In this document: piece by piece, positions 1 to 5,244 of the stretch
Position numbering within the stretch: the stretch's first letter is position 1
Layout: each line of letters opens with the position of its first letter
Source: Sulfurimonas sp.
GTDB taxonomy: Bacteria; Campylobacterota; Campylobacteria; Campylobacterales; Sulfurimonadaceae
Assembly: GCA_024762745.1 (NCBI GenBank)
Contig: JANTGV010000101.1
Location: forward strand, 1 to 5,244
Direction: 5' to 3'
Length of the DNA stretch: 5,244 nucleotides
The notes under the pieces: generated by a model
The model's database searches: none
What the model saw: only the letters and a program-made list of their open reading frames with translations
What the model was told of the DNA's origin: nothing
Position numbers and translations under genes: made by a program

Positions 1-789
1 AAAAGTCAAAACATTATGTATTGAAGCTATCTTTTCGTTAAAATGAAAATCACCTGAGTTTATAAACTGTAAAAGCTGTACAATAATTTCAGGGTTTTTC
101 TCAAATTCTGAAGTTATCTCATCTAGATTTGTATCATCAATAAGAAGATTATAGAGATTAAACACATTTATTAGAGGCGGTTCATATTTAGGCGTTTCGT
201 ATAGTTTTGGCTCAGAAAAAAAGTAACCTTGAAACCATTCACACCCCATTTTCCTTGCCTGATTATACATTTTTGCATCTTCTATCTTCGTAGCAATCAC
301 CCTTACACCGTGTGACTTTAACTCAAGAATCATATTTTCTAAACCATACTCAAGTTGTTGTCCAAAATCTACTTTAATAAAAGAGAGGTATGGAAATATT
401 TCTCTATATCTCTCCATATTATCTTCGTTAAGCATAATATCATTTATAACAAGTACATAACCCCGTTCGTGGAGCTGATGTACCCTTTCAACAACTCTCT
501 CATTTATTTCAGTAGATTCCAAGAGGGCAAATACAAAAAATTTCTCCGGTACTGAAAAAATAAGATCATTTAAAAGAAATTTTTCATCTATTTTTATAAA
601 GCCTCTTTTATCTTCTAGAATTCTACCGGTTCCAAATCTGTTTAATATGCTACTTATTACAGAACTACTCGCGTATCTATCACCATCTATTTTTCCGTGT
701 CTCTCAGAGTCTCGATAAAGTATCTCATAGGCACGTAATTTTGATCTGCTGTCGATAATTGGCTGAACACCAAGATATACGTTTTCCAA
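1..789 (-). CDS. Degenerate EAL domain plus HDOD domain signalling protein (3' part beyond window)
   Basis: My minus-strand translation gives 263 codons open to the left edge, so the C-terminus is missing. Residues 1-200 resemble an EAL domain: YEILYR at 21-26 stands where catalytic EAL proteins have the EAL signature, IKVD is at 138-141, and QGYFFSEP at 187-194 matches the usual end motif. Key catalytic stretches are lost: the ELTE-like Glu is Ala88, the DDFGTG loop is replaced by INDIML (115-120), and the AEGVE motif reads ATKIE (166-170). Phosphodiesterase activity is therefore unlikely. From about residue 203 an HDOD domain begins (NLYNLL, then FEKNPEIIVQLLQFINSG), cut by the window. This is the YuxH-like EAL-HDOD architecture; such soluble proteins act in signalling, sometimes binding c-di-GMP without cleaving it. 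The TTG start is chosen because an AGGA lies 8 nt upstream, no ATG is nearby, and the family's N-terminal V-Y-L-G-x-Q-P-I motif starts at residue 4. It lies 48 bp downstream of the methyltransferase gene on the same strand. Function here is unknown. Confidence 0.88.
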   Translation of the reverse strand, partial: MENVYLGVQPIIDSRSKLRAYEILYRDSERHGKIDGDRYASSSVISSILNRFGTGRILEDKRGFIKIDEKFLLNDLIFSVPEKFFVFALLESTEINERVVERVHQLHERGYVLVINDIMLNEDNMERYREIFPYLSFIKVDFGQQLEYGLENMILELKSHGVRVIATKIEDAKMYNQARKMGCEWFQGYFFSEPKLYETPKYEPPLINVFNLYNLLIDDTNLDEITSEFEKNPEIIVQLLQFINSGDFHFNEKIASIHNVLTF

Positions 790-797
790 CTGTTATT

Positions 798-801
798 TCC
801 T
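798..801 (-). promoter_or_regulatory. Ribosome binding site supporting a TTG start
   Basis: On the minus strand AGGA is followed by 8 nt and then TTG at 789. This spacing is normal for a Shine-Dalgarno site. It supports TTG as initiator of the EAL-HDOD protein, which has no ATG near its 5' end. Confidence 0.6.
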
Positions 802-818
802 GATTAAATTTATTGTTA

Positions 819-824
819 ATTATA
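819..824 (-). promoter_or_regulatory. Candidate -10 box for the EAL-HDOD gene
   Basis: A perfect TATAAT reads on the minus strand in the 48-bp gap between the methyltransferase stop codon and the TTG start. Transcription would begin around 810-813, leaving a leader of roughly 20-25 nt. The upstream DNA, which overlaps the end of the methyltransferase gene, has no clear -35. That is usual for housekeeping promoters in Campylobacterota. Read-through from the methyltransferase gene is equally possible, since no terminator is visible in the gap. Confidence 0.45.
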
Positions 825-837
825 GCAAAATTTAGTG

Positions 838-1623
838 TTATCTAGCTAAACCCTGTTTAAGTTGATACATAATTACTGAAGCAGCTACAGAAACATTCAG
901 GCTTTTTACCCCCTCTTGCATCTCAATAGTTAGAACCTCATCACAAAGGTCAAGAATATTTTGTGATATTCCTTTTCCCTCATGTCCCATAATAAGCACC
1001 CATTTTTTCGGAGTTATCACATCCCTTAGCATTGTTGAACCTTCACTTATCTCTGCTGCAAAAACTCTATAACCCTGTGTTTTCAGCTTATCAATAGCCT
1101 TTGTAATATCATCGTAAATATTAATTTTTAGTAGTGATGCATACCCCATAGAAACCCGTAAGGCACGTCTGCTAAAAGGGTGTGGTGATTCCTTTGGTAA
1201 CATATATGAATCTATTCCCAAGGCTGCAGCACTTCTTGCGATGGAACCGACATTTTCTGTAGATGTAATGGCATCTAACATTACTATATTCTCTCCCAAC
1301 TCTTCTAGTCTAGATTCAGATGGTCTAATACCGTGCATCATACAGTTATGATGAATTTTATGCCCAACAATACCCTGCATCTGTGTTTTTGAGGCTATAT
1401 AAAGAGTTGGGATATTTTTTAAAGATAGAAGCTCTTGATACTCATCATAGTACTCCTGTGTAGCCAAAATACTTCTTACCTCTATGTCACTCTCAAGAAG
1501 CTTATTTACAACCTTTGGACTGTCCGCGACAAAACTATTGTCACTTCTAAAAGCATTCTCTCGAAGCTGATGATATATCTCTAACTCTTTTATATTTGTC
1601 TCATCTATCTTTTTATAATTCAT
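838..1623 (-). CDS. SpoU/TrmH-family RNA 2'-O-ribose methyltransferase
   Basis: This 261-residue protein should transfer a methyl group from S-adenosylmethionine to a ribose 2'-OH in rRNA or tRNA in the cytoplasm. Residues about 15-95 form an N-terminal substrate-binding-like region (HQLRENAF, then FVADSPKVVNKLL). The SPOUT trefoil-knot domain follows at about 112-257. Its three family motifs are intact: motif 1 TENVGSIARSA at 122-132 with Asn124 and the catalytic-type Arg130; motif 2 MGHEGKGIS at 212-220 with Glu215; motif 3 SLNVSVAAS at 241-249 with Ser241 and Asn243. Length fits a SpoU enzyme with an extra N-terminal domain. The ATG at 1623 is the first in-frame start after an upstream in-frame TAA, but there is no good Shine-Dalgarno in front of it. 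The gene diverges from the response regulator across 44 bp. The target nucleotide cannot be read from sequence, so I assign no symbol such as rlmB or trmH. Confidence 0.93.
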   Translation of the reverse strand: MNYKKIDETNIKELEIYHQLRENAFRSDNSFVADSPKVVNKLLESDIEVRSILATQEYYDEYQELLSLKNIPTLYIASKTQMQGIVGHKIHHNCMMHGIRPSESRLEELGENIVMLDAITSTENVGSIARSAAALGIDSYMLPKESPHPFSRRALRVSMGYASLLKINIYDDITKAIDKLKTQGYRVFAAEISEGSTMLRDVITPKKWVLIMGHEGKGISQNILDLCDEVLTIEMQEGVKSLNVSVAASVIMYQLKQGLAR

Positions 1624-1628
1624 AAGTG

Positions 1629-1634
1629 TATAAT
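1629..1634 (+). promoter_or_regulatory. Candidate -10 box for the two-component operon
   Basis: A perfect TATAAT sits 33 nt before the response regulator start codon, placing transcription start near 1641 with a leader of about 27 nt. A second TATAAT lies at 1614-1619, inside the first codons of the divergent methyltransferase gene, and could be an alternative. No convincing -35 is seen, as is common in Campylobacterota. The region is so short that promoters in the two directions must overlap or abut. Confidence 0.5.
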
Positions 1635-1644
1635 ATCCATTTTA

Positions 1645-1668
1645 GAGTACCAGAGTAAAGGAGTACCA
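1645..1668 (+). repeat. Three tandem 8-bp units in the response regulator leader
   Basis: The sequence reads GAGTACCA (1645-1652), GAGTAAAG (1653-1660), GAGTACCA (1661-1668) with no spacer. Units 1 and 3 are identical, and unit 2 shares the first five bases. The last base of unit 3 is the A of the ATG start codon, and the junction of units 2 and 3 makes the Shine-Dalgarno sequence. The array lies just after the predicted transcription start, so it would be in the mRNA leader. It could be a slippage product, a protein-binding site, or chance in a short stretch. Confidence 0.65.
1657..1663 (+). promoter_or_regulatory. Ribosome binding site of the response regulator gene
   Basis: AAAGGAG lies only 4 nt before the ATG at 1668. 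It is a strong Shine-Dalgarno match at a rather short spacing. It spans the junction of the second and third 8-bp repeat units, so a change in repeat number would alter the leader and possibly the spacing. Confidence 0.7.
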
Positions 1669-2321
1669 TGAAAATTCTTCTTATGGAAGATGATGCCGTC
1701 CTCTCTGACATCCTTGTTGACTTTTTATCCGAATCATGGGATGTTGATTATGCATACGACTCAAACGCAGTCTATGAAAAACTGGAATCACAGAGTTATG
1801 ACCTCTTCATATTTGACATAAACGTAGCTGGAAAGAGTGGTTTGGAACTCCTCAAAGAGTTACGTGAATTTCACAATACTACCCCTGTAATTATCATTAC
1901 GGCCTATACCGATACAAAACATTTAAAAGATGCCTTTGAAAATGGTGCTCATGACTATATAAAGAAGCCTTTTGATCTTGATGAGCTGACCATGCGTATT
2001 CTCAATACAAAAAAACTCTTTAATATTGAAACAAAAGAGATGGTTAGCATCTCAGAGAATGTTCACTTTAGTATTGATGAGAAAGAGATAACAAAAGATG
2101 GCAAAAAGATATCTCTTGGAAGCAAGGACACTCTTATGCTTTCATATTTCATTAAAAATAAAGGAAGAGTAATAAAAAATGAGGAATTAATTCAGAACAT
2201 TTGGGATTTTGACTCAATACCGAGTGATGCAACTCTGCGTTCTCATATAAGAACCCTTAGAGAGATGATAGGAAAAGAGAAAATAAAGACTATAAGAGGA
2301 GAGGGTTACATCTATGAATAA
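1668..2321 (+). CDS. OmpR/PhoB-family response regulator
   Basis: This 217-residue DNA-binding response regulator should accept phosphate from the kinase encoded just downstream and control transcription. The receiver domain (about 1-118) has the full set of conserved residues: acidic Glu7-Asp8-Asp9, phosphoacceptor Asp50 in LFIFD, switch Thr78 in IIITAY, Tyr97, and Lys100 before Pro101. The C-terminal winged helix-turn-helix effector domain (about 128-217) shows the usual pattern: a central LGSKDTLMLSYFIKNKGRVI stretch, the recognition-helix region DATLRSHIRTLREMIG at 187-202, and the closing wing IKTIRGEGYIYE. Length is normal for the family. Its stop codon overlaps the kinase start by 8 nt, so the two are translationally coupled. 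Target genes are unknown; its own operon and the protease gene downstream are the obvious candidates, but that is inference. Confidence 0.95.
   Translation: MKILLMEDDAVLSDILVDFLSESWDVDYAYDSNAVYEKLESQSYDLFIFDINVAGKSGLELLKELREFHNTTPVIIITAYTDTKHLKDAFENGAHDYIKKPFDLDELTMRILNTKKLFNIETKEMVSISENVHFSIDEKEITKDGKKISLGSKDTLMLSYFIKNKGRVIKNEELIQNIWDFDSIPSDATLRSHIRTLREMIGKEKIKTIRGEGYIYE
2297..2304 (+). promoter_or_regulatory. Ribosome binding site of the histidine kinase gene inside the regulator gene
   Basis: A purine-rich AGGAGAGG lies within the last codons of the response regulator (those for Arg-Gly-Glu-Gly), 9 nt before the ATG at 2314. With the 8-nt gene overlap it supports 2314 as the kinase start and suggests coupled translation. 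Confidence 0.65.
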
Positions 2322-3462
2322 GATAACTAAAAGATCCTTCTACTCATTTTTAGCACTCTATCTCATTTCATCATTTGTCTTTTTAACACTTGCAGCGTAT
2401 TGGTTCTTCAGCTCTCAGGTTGCAATGGAGAAGAGCTCAAATTTCTACAAAATGAACAATATTGCTGAAACTATCAGCTCACAAGTCATAAATGCCCACA
2501 TGATGGGAAAAGAGTTTAAACTTCCTCTGTTTAAAGATGAGAATGTTGCTCTTTTGGATGAAAAGAGAAAAATAGTCCATGGCTCTTTAAGCCAAAAAAT
2601 AGACTTCACACAAGAGTTTTATATGAAGGACGATATATTTACTCTTATCACACAAAGAACAACTGGTCACTTAGGCATCTACTATGTAGTCGTTCAGAGT
2701 GGAGAGTGTGCAAAAAACATCATGGTATTAAAAAATAAAATTCTCTACACGGTGATTTTTACTGCAATTTTTATTATCATTATCGCCATCTTTTTGTCTT
2801 ACATGTTTTTAAAACCAATAAAAGATAAAATGCTTGAGATAGAGGACTTTGTAAGAGACGCCACACATGAGCTAAACACACCAATTACTGCCCTAATGAT
2901 GAGCACGTCGAGAATAACAAGTAAGAAACACTATGATGCAAAGATTATCAACAACATCTCCATAAGTACAAAACAGCTCTACGATATCTACTCTTCACTA
3001 AGCTATCTGAGTTTTGAGCATGATAGTGAAGATGCGGAAGAGTTGGACTTTAAGGATGTAGTAAGAGACTCGATAGAGTATTTTCAGGAGCTCTTGCAGA
3101 AAAAAAATATTAGTCTTCTCAAAGAGTTAAACGCTTCACCTATTTATATAGCCCCTACTAAAGCGAAAATGCTTATAAACAATCTTCTCTCAAACGCAAT
3201 CAAATACTCTAAACCAAACACAACTATCTCTATAAAAACTGATAAAAATGGTTTTACTATCAAAGATGAAGGTATAGGGATAGCAAAAGATGAGTTAAAC
3301 AACATTCTCAAAAGGTTTGTAAGAGCCAACTCATATGCAGGTGGATTTGGAGTTGGTCTTAATATAGTCGACTCCATTGTAAAAGAGCAGAAATTTACTC
3401 TTGATATAGAGTCAAAGGAGGGAATTGGAACCACTGTGACCATAAAATATCTATCACATTAA
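2314..3462 (+). CDS. Membrane sensor histidine kinase, partner of the upstream regulator
   Basis: This 382-residue inner-membrane sensor kinase should phosphorylate itself on histidine and pass the phosphate to Asp50 of the adjacent regulator. Transmembrane segment 1 is at about 10-33 and segment 2 at about 143-166. They enclose a periplasmic sensing domain of some 110 residues (about 34-142) that I do not recognise. Only about 10 residues follow segment 2 before the dimerisation helix, so no HAMP domain fits. The H-box is ATHELNTPITAL with phosphoacceptor His185. The ATPase domain has an N-box (INNLLSNAIKYS, 288-299, key Asn290/Asn294), G1 DEGIGI at 318-323, an F-box around Phe335 and G2 GGFGVGLNIV at 343-352. 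All catalytic motifs look intact. The periplasmic part has a single Cys131 and no obvious metal-binding cluster, so the signal is unknown. I assign no symbol. Confidence 0.94.
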   Translation: MNKITKRSFYSFLALYLISSFVFLTLAAYWFFSSQVAMEKSSNFYKMNNIAETISSQVINAHMMGKEFKLPLFKDENVALLDEKRKIVHGSLSQKIDFTQEFYMKDDIFTLITQRTTGHLGIYYVVVQSGECAKNIMVLKNKILYTVIFTAIFIIIIAIFLSYMFLKPIKDKMLEIEDFVRDATHELNTPITALMMSTSRITSKKHYDAKIINNISISTKQLYDIYSSLSYLSFEHDSEDAEELDFKDVVRDSIEYFQELLQKKNISLLKELNASPIYIAPTKAKMLINNLLSNAIKYSKPNTTISIKTDKNGFTIKDEGIGIAKDELNNILKRFVRANSYAGGFGVGLNIVDSIVKEQKFTLDIESKEGIGTTVTIKYLSH

Positions 3463-3561
3463 ATACCATAAACTTAAAATTGTTATTTTATATTTATTGT
3501 TTTTTTTCATTTACAAACTGTATGTAGAATTTGAGCAATTTAATGAATTTAAAGAGAGAAG
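3463..3561 (+). promoter_or_regulatory. AT-rich gap with candidate promoter for the LapG-like gene
   Basis: This 99-bp region separates the kinase from the protease gene. It holds T-rich stretches including a run of eight T at 3500-3507, then TAGAAT at 3525-3530 as a possible -10 box. Transcription would start near 3537 with a leader of about 25 nt. T-rich periodic DNA upstream of a -10 without a -35 fits Campylobacterota promoters. A weak AT-only hairpin (AAAAT, loop, ATTTT at 3477-3490) lies before the T run and could act as a poor terminator for the kinase transcript. GAGAG at 3554-3558 is the likely ribosome binding site. Confidence 0.4.
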
Positions 3562-4185
3562 ATGAGATATTTTTTACTTTTATTGACTACTGTTTTACTG
3601 CACGCATCAGCTTACCCAAACTTTACCTACAAAGAGGCTATCTCCATTGAAGAGAGTTCTGGAAAGGAGGCTGTAAAAAGAATTTTTGAATACAATGAAA
3701 TTTTCAACTCCTACAAAAAAGACACCTCTTTAAAGCAATTAAAAAAGATAAATGCCTATCTCAACAGACTAACATACAAAAGCGATAAATTAAATAACGA
3801 TAAAAAAGACTATTGGGCTACACCAAAAGAGTTTTTAATATCTGGTGCTGGAGACTGTGAGGATTATGCGATTATTAAGTACTATACACTTATTAAATTA
3901 GGATTTGATCCCGATAAATTGTTTATCACAATAGTCTATCATCCAGCTTCAAAAAGTCATCATATGGTTCTAAGCTATTTTGTTAAAGATACTGAAGAAC
4001 CCCTGATTTTGGATAATAGCAATCCTAAAATATTAACTTTAAAGCAGAGAGATGACTTACAGATAAACGCATTTTTAAATACTAGCGGAGTCTACAGACT
4101 CGACAGCAAAAGAAAACTGACAAAGACAAACGAGAGTTCTAAAAAGCTCAAAACTCTTCTAAAAAAGATACAGGCAGAGAGTTAA
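3562..4185 (+). CDS. lapG: LapG-like periplasmic transglutaminase-like cysteine protease (BTLCP family)
   Basis: This 207-residue protein has a signal peptide at about 1-17 (hydrophobic LLLLTTVLL, then ASA before Tyr18), so it should act in the periplasm. It matches the bacterial transglutaminase-like cysteine peptidase family (PF06035), whose best-known member, LapG, clips the N-terminus of large surface adhesins and frees cells from biofilm. The catalytic triad is visible: Cys99 in GAGDCEDYA, His134 in SHHMVL, Asp151 in LILDN. The 17-residue His-Asp spacing equals that I recall for Pseudomonas LapG. Asp98 and Glu100 beside the cysteine match the calcium-binding residues of LapG. The lysine-rich tail (about 182-204) is probably surface helix. 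It is slightly shorter than Pseudomonas LapG. In the classical system LapD sequesters LapG when c-di-GMP is high; no LapD or adhesin gene is present here. It follows the two-component genes on the same strand by 99 bp and may share their regulation. The symbol reflects family, not proven substrate. Confidence 0.87.
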   Translation: MRYFLLLLTTVLLHASAYPNFTYKEAISIEESSGKEAVKRIFEYNEIFNSYKKDTSLKQLKKINAYLNRLTYKSDKLNNDKKDYWATPKEFLISGAGDCEDYAIIKYYTLIKLGFDPDKLFITIVYHPASKSHHMVLSYFVKDTEEPLILDNSNPKILTLKQRDDLQINAFLNTSGVYRLDSKRKLTKTNESSKKLKTLLKKIQAES

Positions 4186-4197
4186 AAGCACAACCGC

Positions 4198-5244
4198 CTA
4201 AAAAACAGCTGTTACAAGTTTTGTAACAACGAATCCACCTACTACAAGCCATACAAACATTGCTCCTGCAGTATAAAGCGGTGCTAGACCTAAACCTTTA
4301 AATTTTGAAAATATAGTTCCCATTCCAAGAGCCGTCATCGCCATTGTAAGTAAAAAAGTATCTATCTCATTAATAATATCTACAATATTCTGAGAAACAA
4401 TCGCTAAAGAATTAAATCCTGCCATAGCAATAAAATAGACTGCAAACCATGGTATAACAAGTTTTACACCCTCTGTAACAGCACCACTTTTTTTTGCCTC
4501 ATACGCCAAATAAATTCCCAAAAGAATCAGCATTGGTGCAATCATAATAACTCTTGTCATCTTAACGATAACAGCAGACTCTGCCATCTCAGCCGGAGCT
4601 CCTTGTACCGAAGCAGGAACTGCAACAACTTGAGCTACTTCATGGATAGTACCACCGACATAAATACCAAACTCCTGAGGTGTCATATGTAAAAAGCCAG
4701 TTGCAGGCTCAATAATGGAAGCATAAAGAACTGGATACAAGAACATTGACACAGTTCCAAAAAGCACAACCATAGAGACTGCAATAGCAGTCTTGTGCCC
4801 CTCAGACTTTAAGACTGGTTCTGTTGCTAACACTGCAGCAGCACCACAAACAGAAGCACCACTAGCAGTTAAAATCGCAGTGTCTTTTTCCATCTTAAAA
4901 ATTTTATATCCTAAATAAGAGCCAAGTATAAGAGTCGTAGAGAGCATGATAAGTGAAACCATAAACCCGCTCATACCAACCTCAGCAATCTCCTGAAAAG
5001 TTATACGAAACCCATAAAATACAATAGCAAAACGCAATATCTTTTTTCCAGAAAAGGTAATACCGGTTTCCCACTCACTTGGAGTTTTATTATGTAGGGT
5101 ATTTGCATAAAAAATACCCATTACTATTCCAATCACTAAAGGAGAGACCCCAAGTGATTTAACTACACTTAAATCTGAAATCATCGTAGCAGCTGCAGCA
5201 AATATTGCAACAAAAATAATTCCGTTGATTGTACCTTTTCTATT
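4198..5244 (-). CDS. yeiH: YeiH-family (UPF0324) multi-pass membrane protein, 5' end beyond window
   Basis: The minus-strand frame stays open from the right edge to TAG at 4198, giving 348 codons plus stop. An ATG at 5184 is tempting, but the 20 codons before it are open and encode a hydrophobic stretch (GIIFVAIFAAAA) that completes the first membrane helix. The true start therefore lies just outside. The length fits the roughly 350-residue E. coli YeiH. About ten hydrophobic segments are visible. Family-like features are SGASVCGAAAVLATEPV in the middle and GGTIHEVAQVVAVPASV further on, with likely functional polar residues (Cys, His, Glu, Gln) inside the membrane region. PF03601 proteins are often labelled putative sulfate exporters, but the substrate is unproven. 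In a sulfur-oxidising campylobacterote, export of sulfate or another sulfur anion would be plausible, though that is inference. It converges with the protease gene with 12 bp between stop codons and no visible functional link. Confidence 0.9.
   Translation of the reverse strand, partial: NRKGTINGIIFVAIFAAAATMISDLSVVKSLGVSPLVIGIVMGIFYANTLHNKTPSEWETGITFSGKKILRFAIVFYGFRITFQEIAEVGMSGFMVSLIMLSTTLILGSYLGYKIFKMEKDTAILTASGASVCGAAAVLATEPVLKSEGHKTAIAVSMVVLFGTVSMFLYPVLYASIIEPATGFLHMTPQEFGIYVGGTIHEVAQVVAVPASVQGAPAEMAESAVIVKMTRVIMIAPMLILLGIYLAYEAKKSGAVTEGVKLVIPWFAVYFIAMAGFNSLAIVSQNIVDIINEIDTFLLTMAMTALGMGTIFSKFKGLGLAPLYTAGAMFVWLVVGGFVVTKLVTAVF
4200..4227 (-). terminator. Possible weak hairpin terminator at the end of the YeiH gene
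   Basis: On the minus strand GTTACAA and TTGTAAC form a perfect 7-bp stem with a 3-nt loop (4211-4227). After five bases a run of six T (4200-4205) reaches into the stop codon. The hairpin lies inside the last codons. The stem is AT-rich and set off from the T run, so this would be a weak intrinsic terminator at best. No better candidate is seen between the two convergent genes. Confidence 0.3.

Noticed and set aside
355..555. A 66-codon plus-strand open frame
   Set aside because: It lies antisense within the EAL-HDOD gene, whose translation shows clear family motifs. Its own product has no recognisable features and a low-complexity Ile/Tyr/Phe-rich composition.
1..789. The EAL protein as the missing LapD partner of LapG
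   Set aside because: The visible part has no signal anchor, periplasmic domain, HAMP or GGDEF region, and it runs from EAL directly into HDOD. LapD has a different architecture.
838..1623. Calling the methyltransferase rlmB or trmH
   Set aside because: SpoU motifs define the superfamily but not the target nucleotide. The N-terminal region does not let me choose between rRNA and tRNA enzymes.
3100..3107. Run of eight A in the kinase gene, and similar runs of eight T at 3500-3507 and 4488-4495, considered as phase-variation tracts
   Set aside because: Runs of this length are expected in AT-rich genomes. The coding ones are in frame and encode lysine codons, and contingency tracts in this phylum are usually longer poly-G/C.
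3144..3443. A 99-codon minus-strand open frame
   Set aside because: It is antisense to the ATPase domain of the histidine kinase, including the N, G1, F and G2 boxes. It is a shadow of that conserved coding sequence.
1..5244. A defence system, mobile element or CRISPR array
   Set aside because: No transposase, integrase, nuclease, regularly spaced repeats or terminal inverted repeats are seen. All six genes belong to ordinary housekeeping, signalling or transport families with similar base composition.

Overview
The window looks like chromosomal DNA from a free-living member of the Campylobacterota (Epsilonproteobacteria), most likely Sulfurimonas or a close relative. This rests on low G+C, compact gene packing, AT-rich intergenic DNA with TATAAT-like -10 boxes and no clear -35, and protein styles I associate with that group. 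The genus is an inference from sequence feel, not a search result. I see no insertion sequence, CRISPR array, tRNA, rRNA or prophage gene.

Layout. (1) Positions 1-789, minus strand: the N-terminal 263 codons of a degenerate EAL plus HDOD signalling protein. It starts at TTG and runs off the left edge. (2) 838-1623, minus: a complete SpoU/TrmH-family RNA 2'-O-ribose methyltransferase. (3) A 44-bp divergent intergenic region holding a TATAAT box and three tandem 8-bp units that run into the next start codon. (4) 1668-2321 and 2314-3462, plus: an OmpR/PhoB-type response regulator and its membrane histidine kinase, overlapping by 8 nt and surely co-transcribed. (5) A 99-bp AT-rich gap with a T tract and a candidate promoter. 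(6) 3562-4185, plus: a secreted LapG-like (BTLCP family) transglutaminase-like cysteine protease with an intact Cys-His-Asp triad. (7) 4198-5244, minus and convergent: a YeiH-family (PF03601) multi-pass membrane protein. Its open frame continues past the first in-window ATG to the right edge, so its true start lies outside.

How the genes may work together. The two-component system and the LapG-like protease share a strand and may form one regulatory unit, although the gap between them has its own candidate promoter. LapG proteases release large surface adhesins when cyclic-di-GMP is low, under control of the inner-membrane c-di-GMP receptor LapD. Neither LapD nor an adhesin is present here. 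The EAL-HDOD protein lies nearby but on the opposite strand, has lost most EAL catalytic residues and has no membrane segment in the visible part, so it is not LapD. The methyltransferase and YeiH protein look like unrelated neighbours. I found no clearly novel system. The points most worth checking are the tandem 8-bp leader repeat, the orphan LapG beside a two-component system, and the degenerate EAL-HDOD protein.
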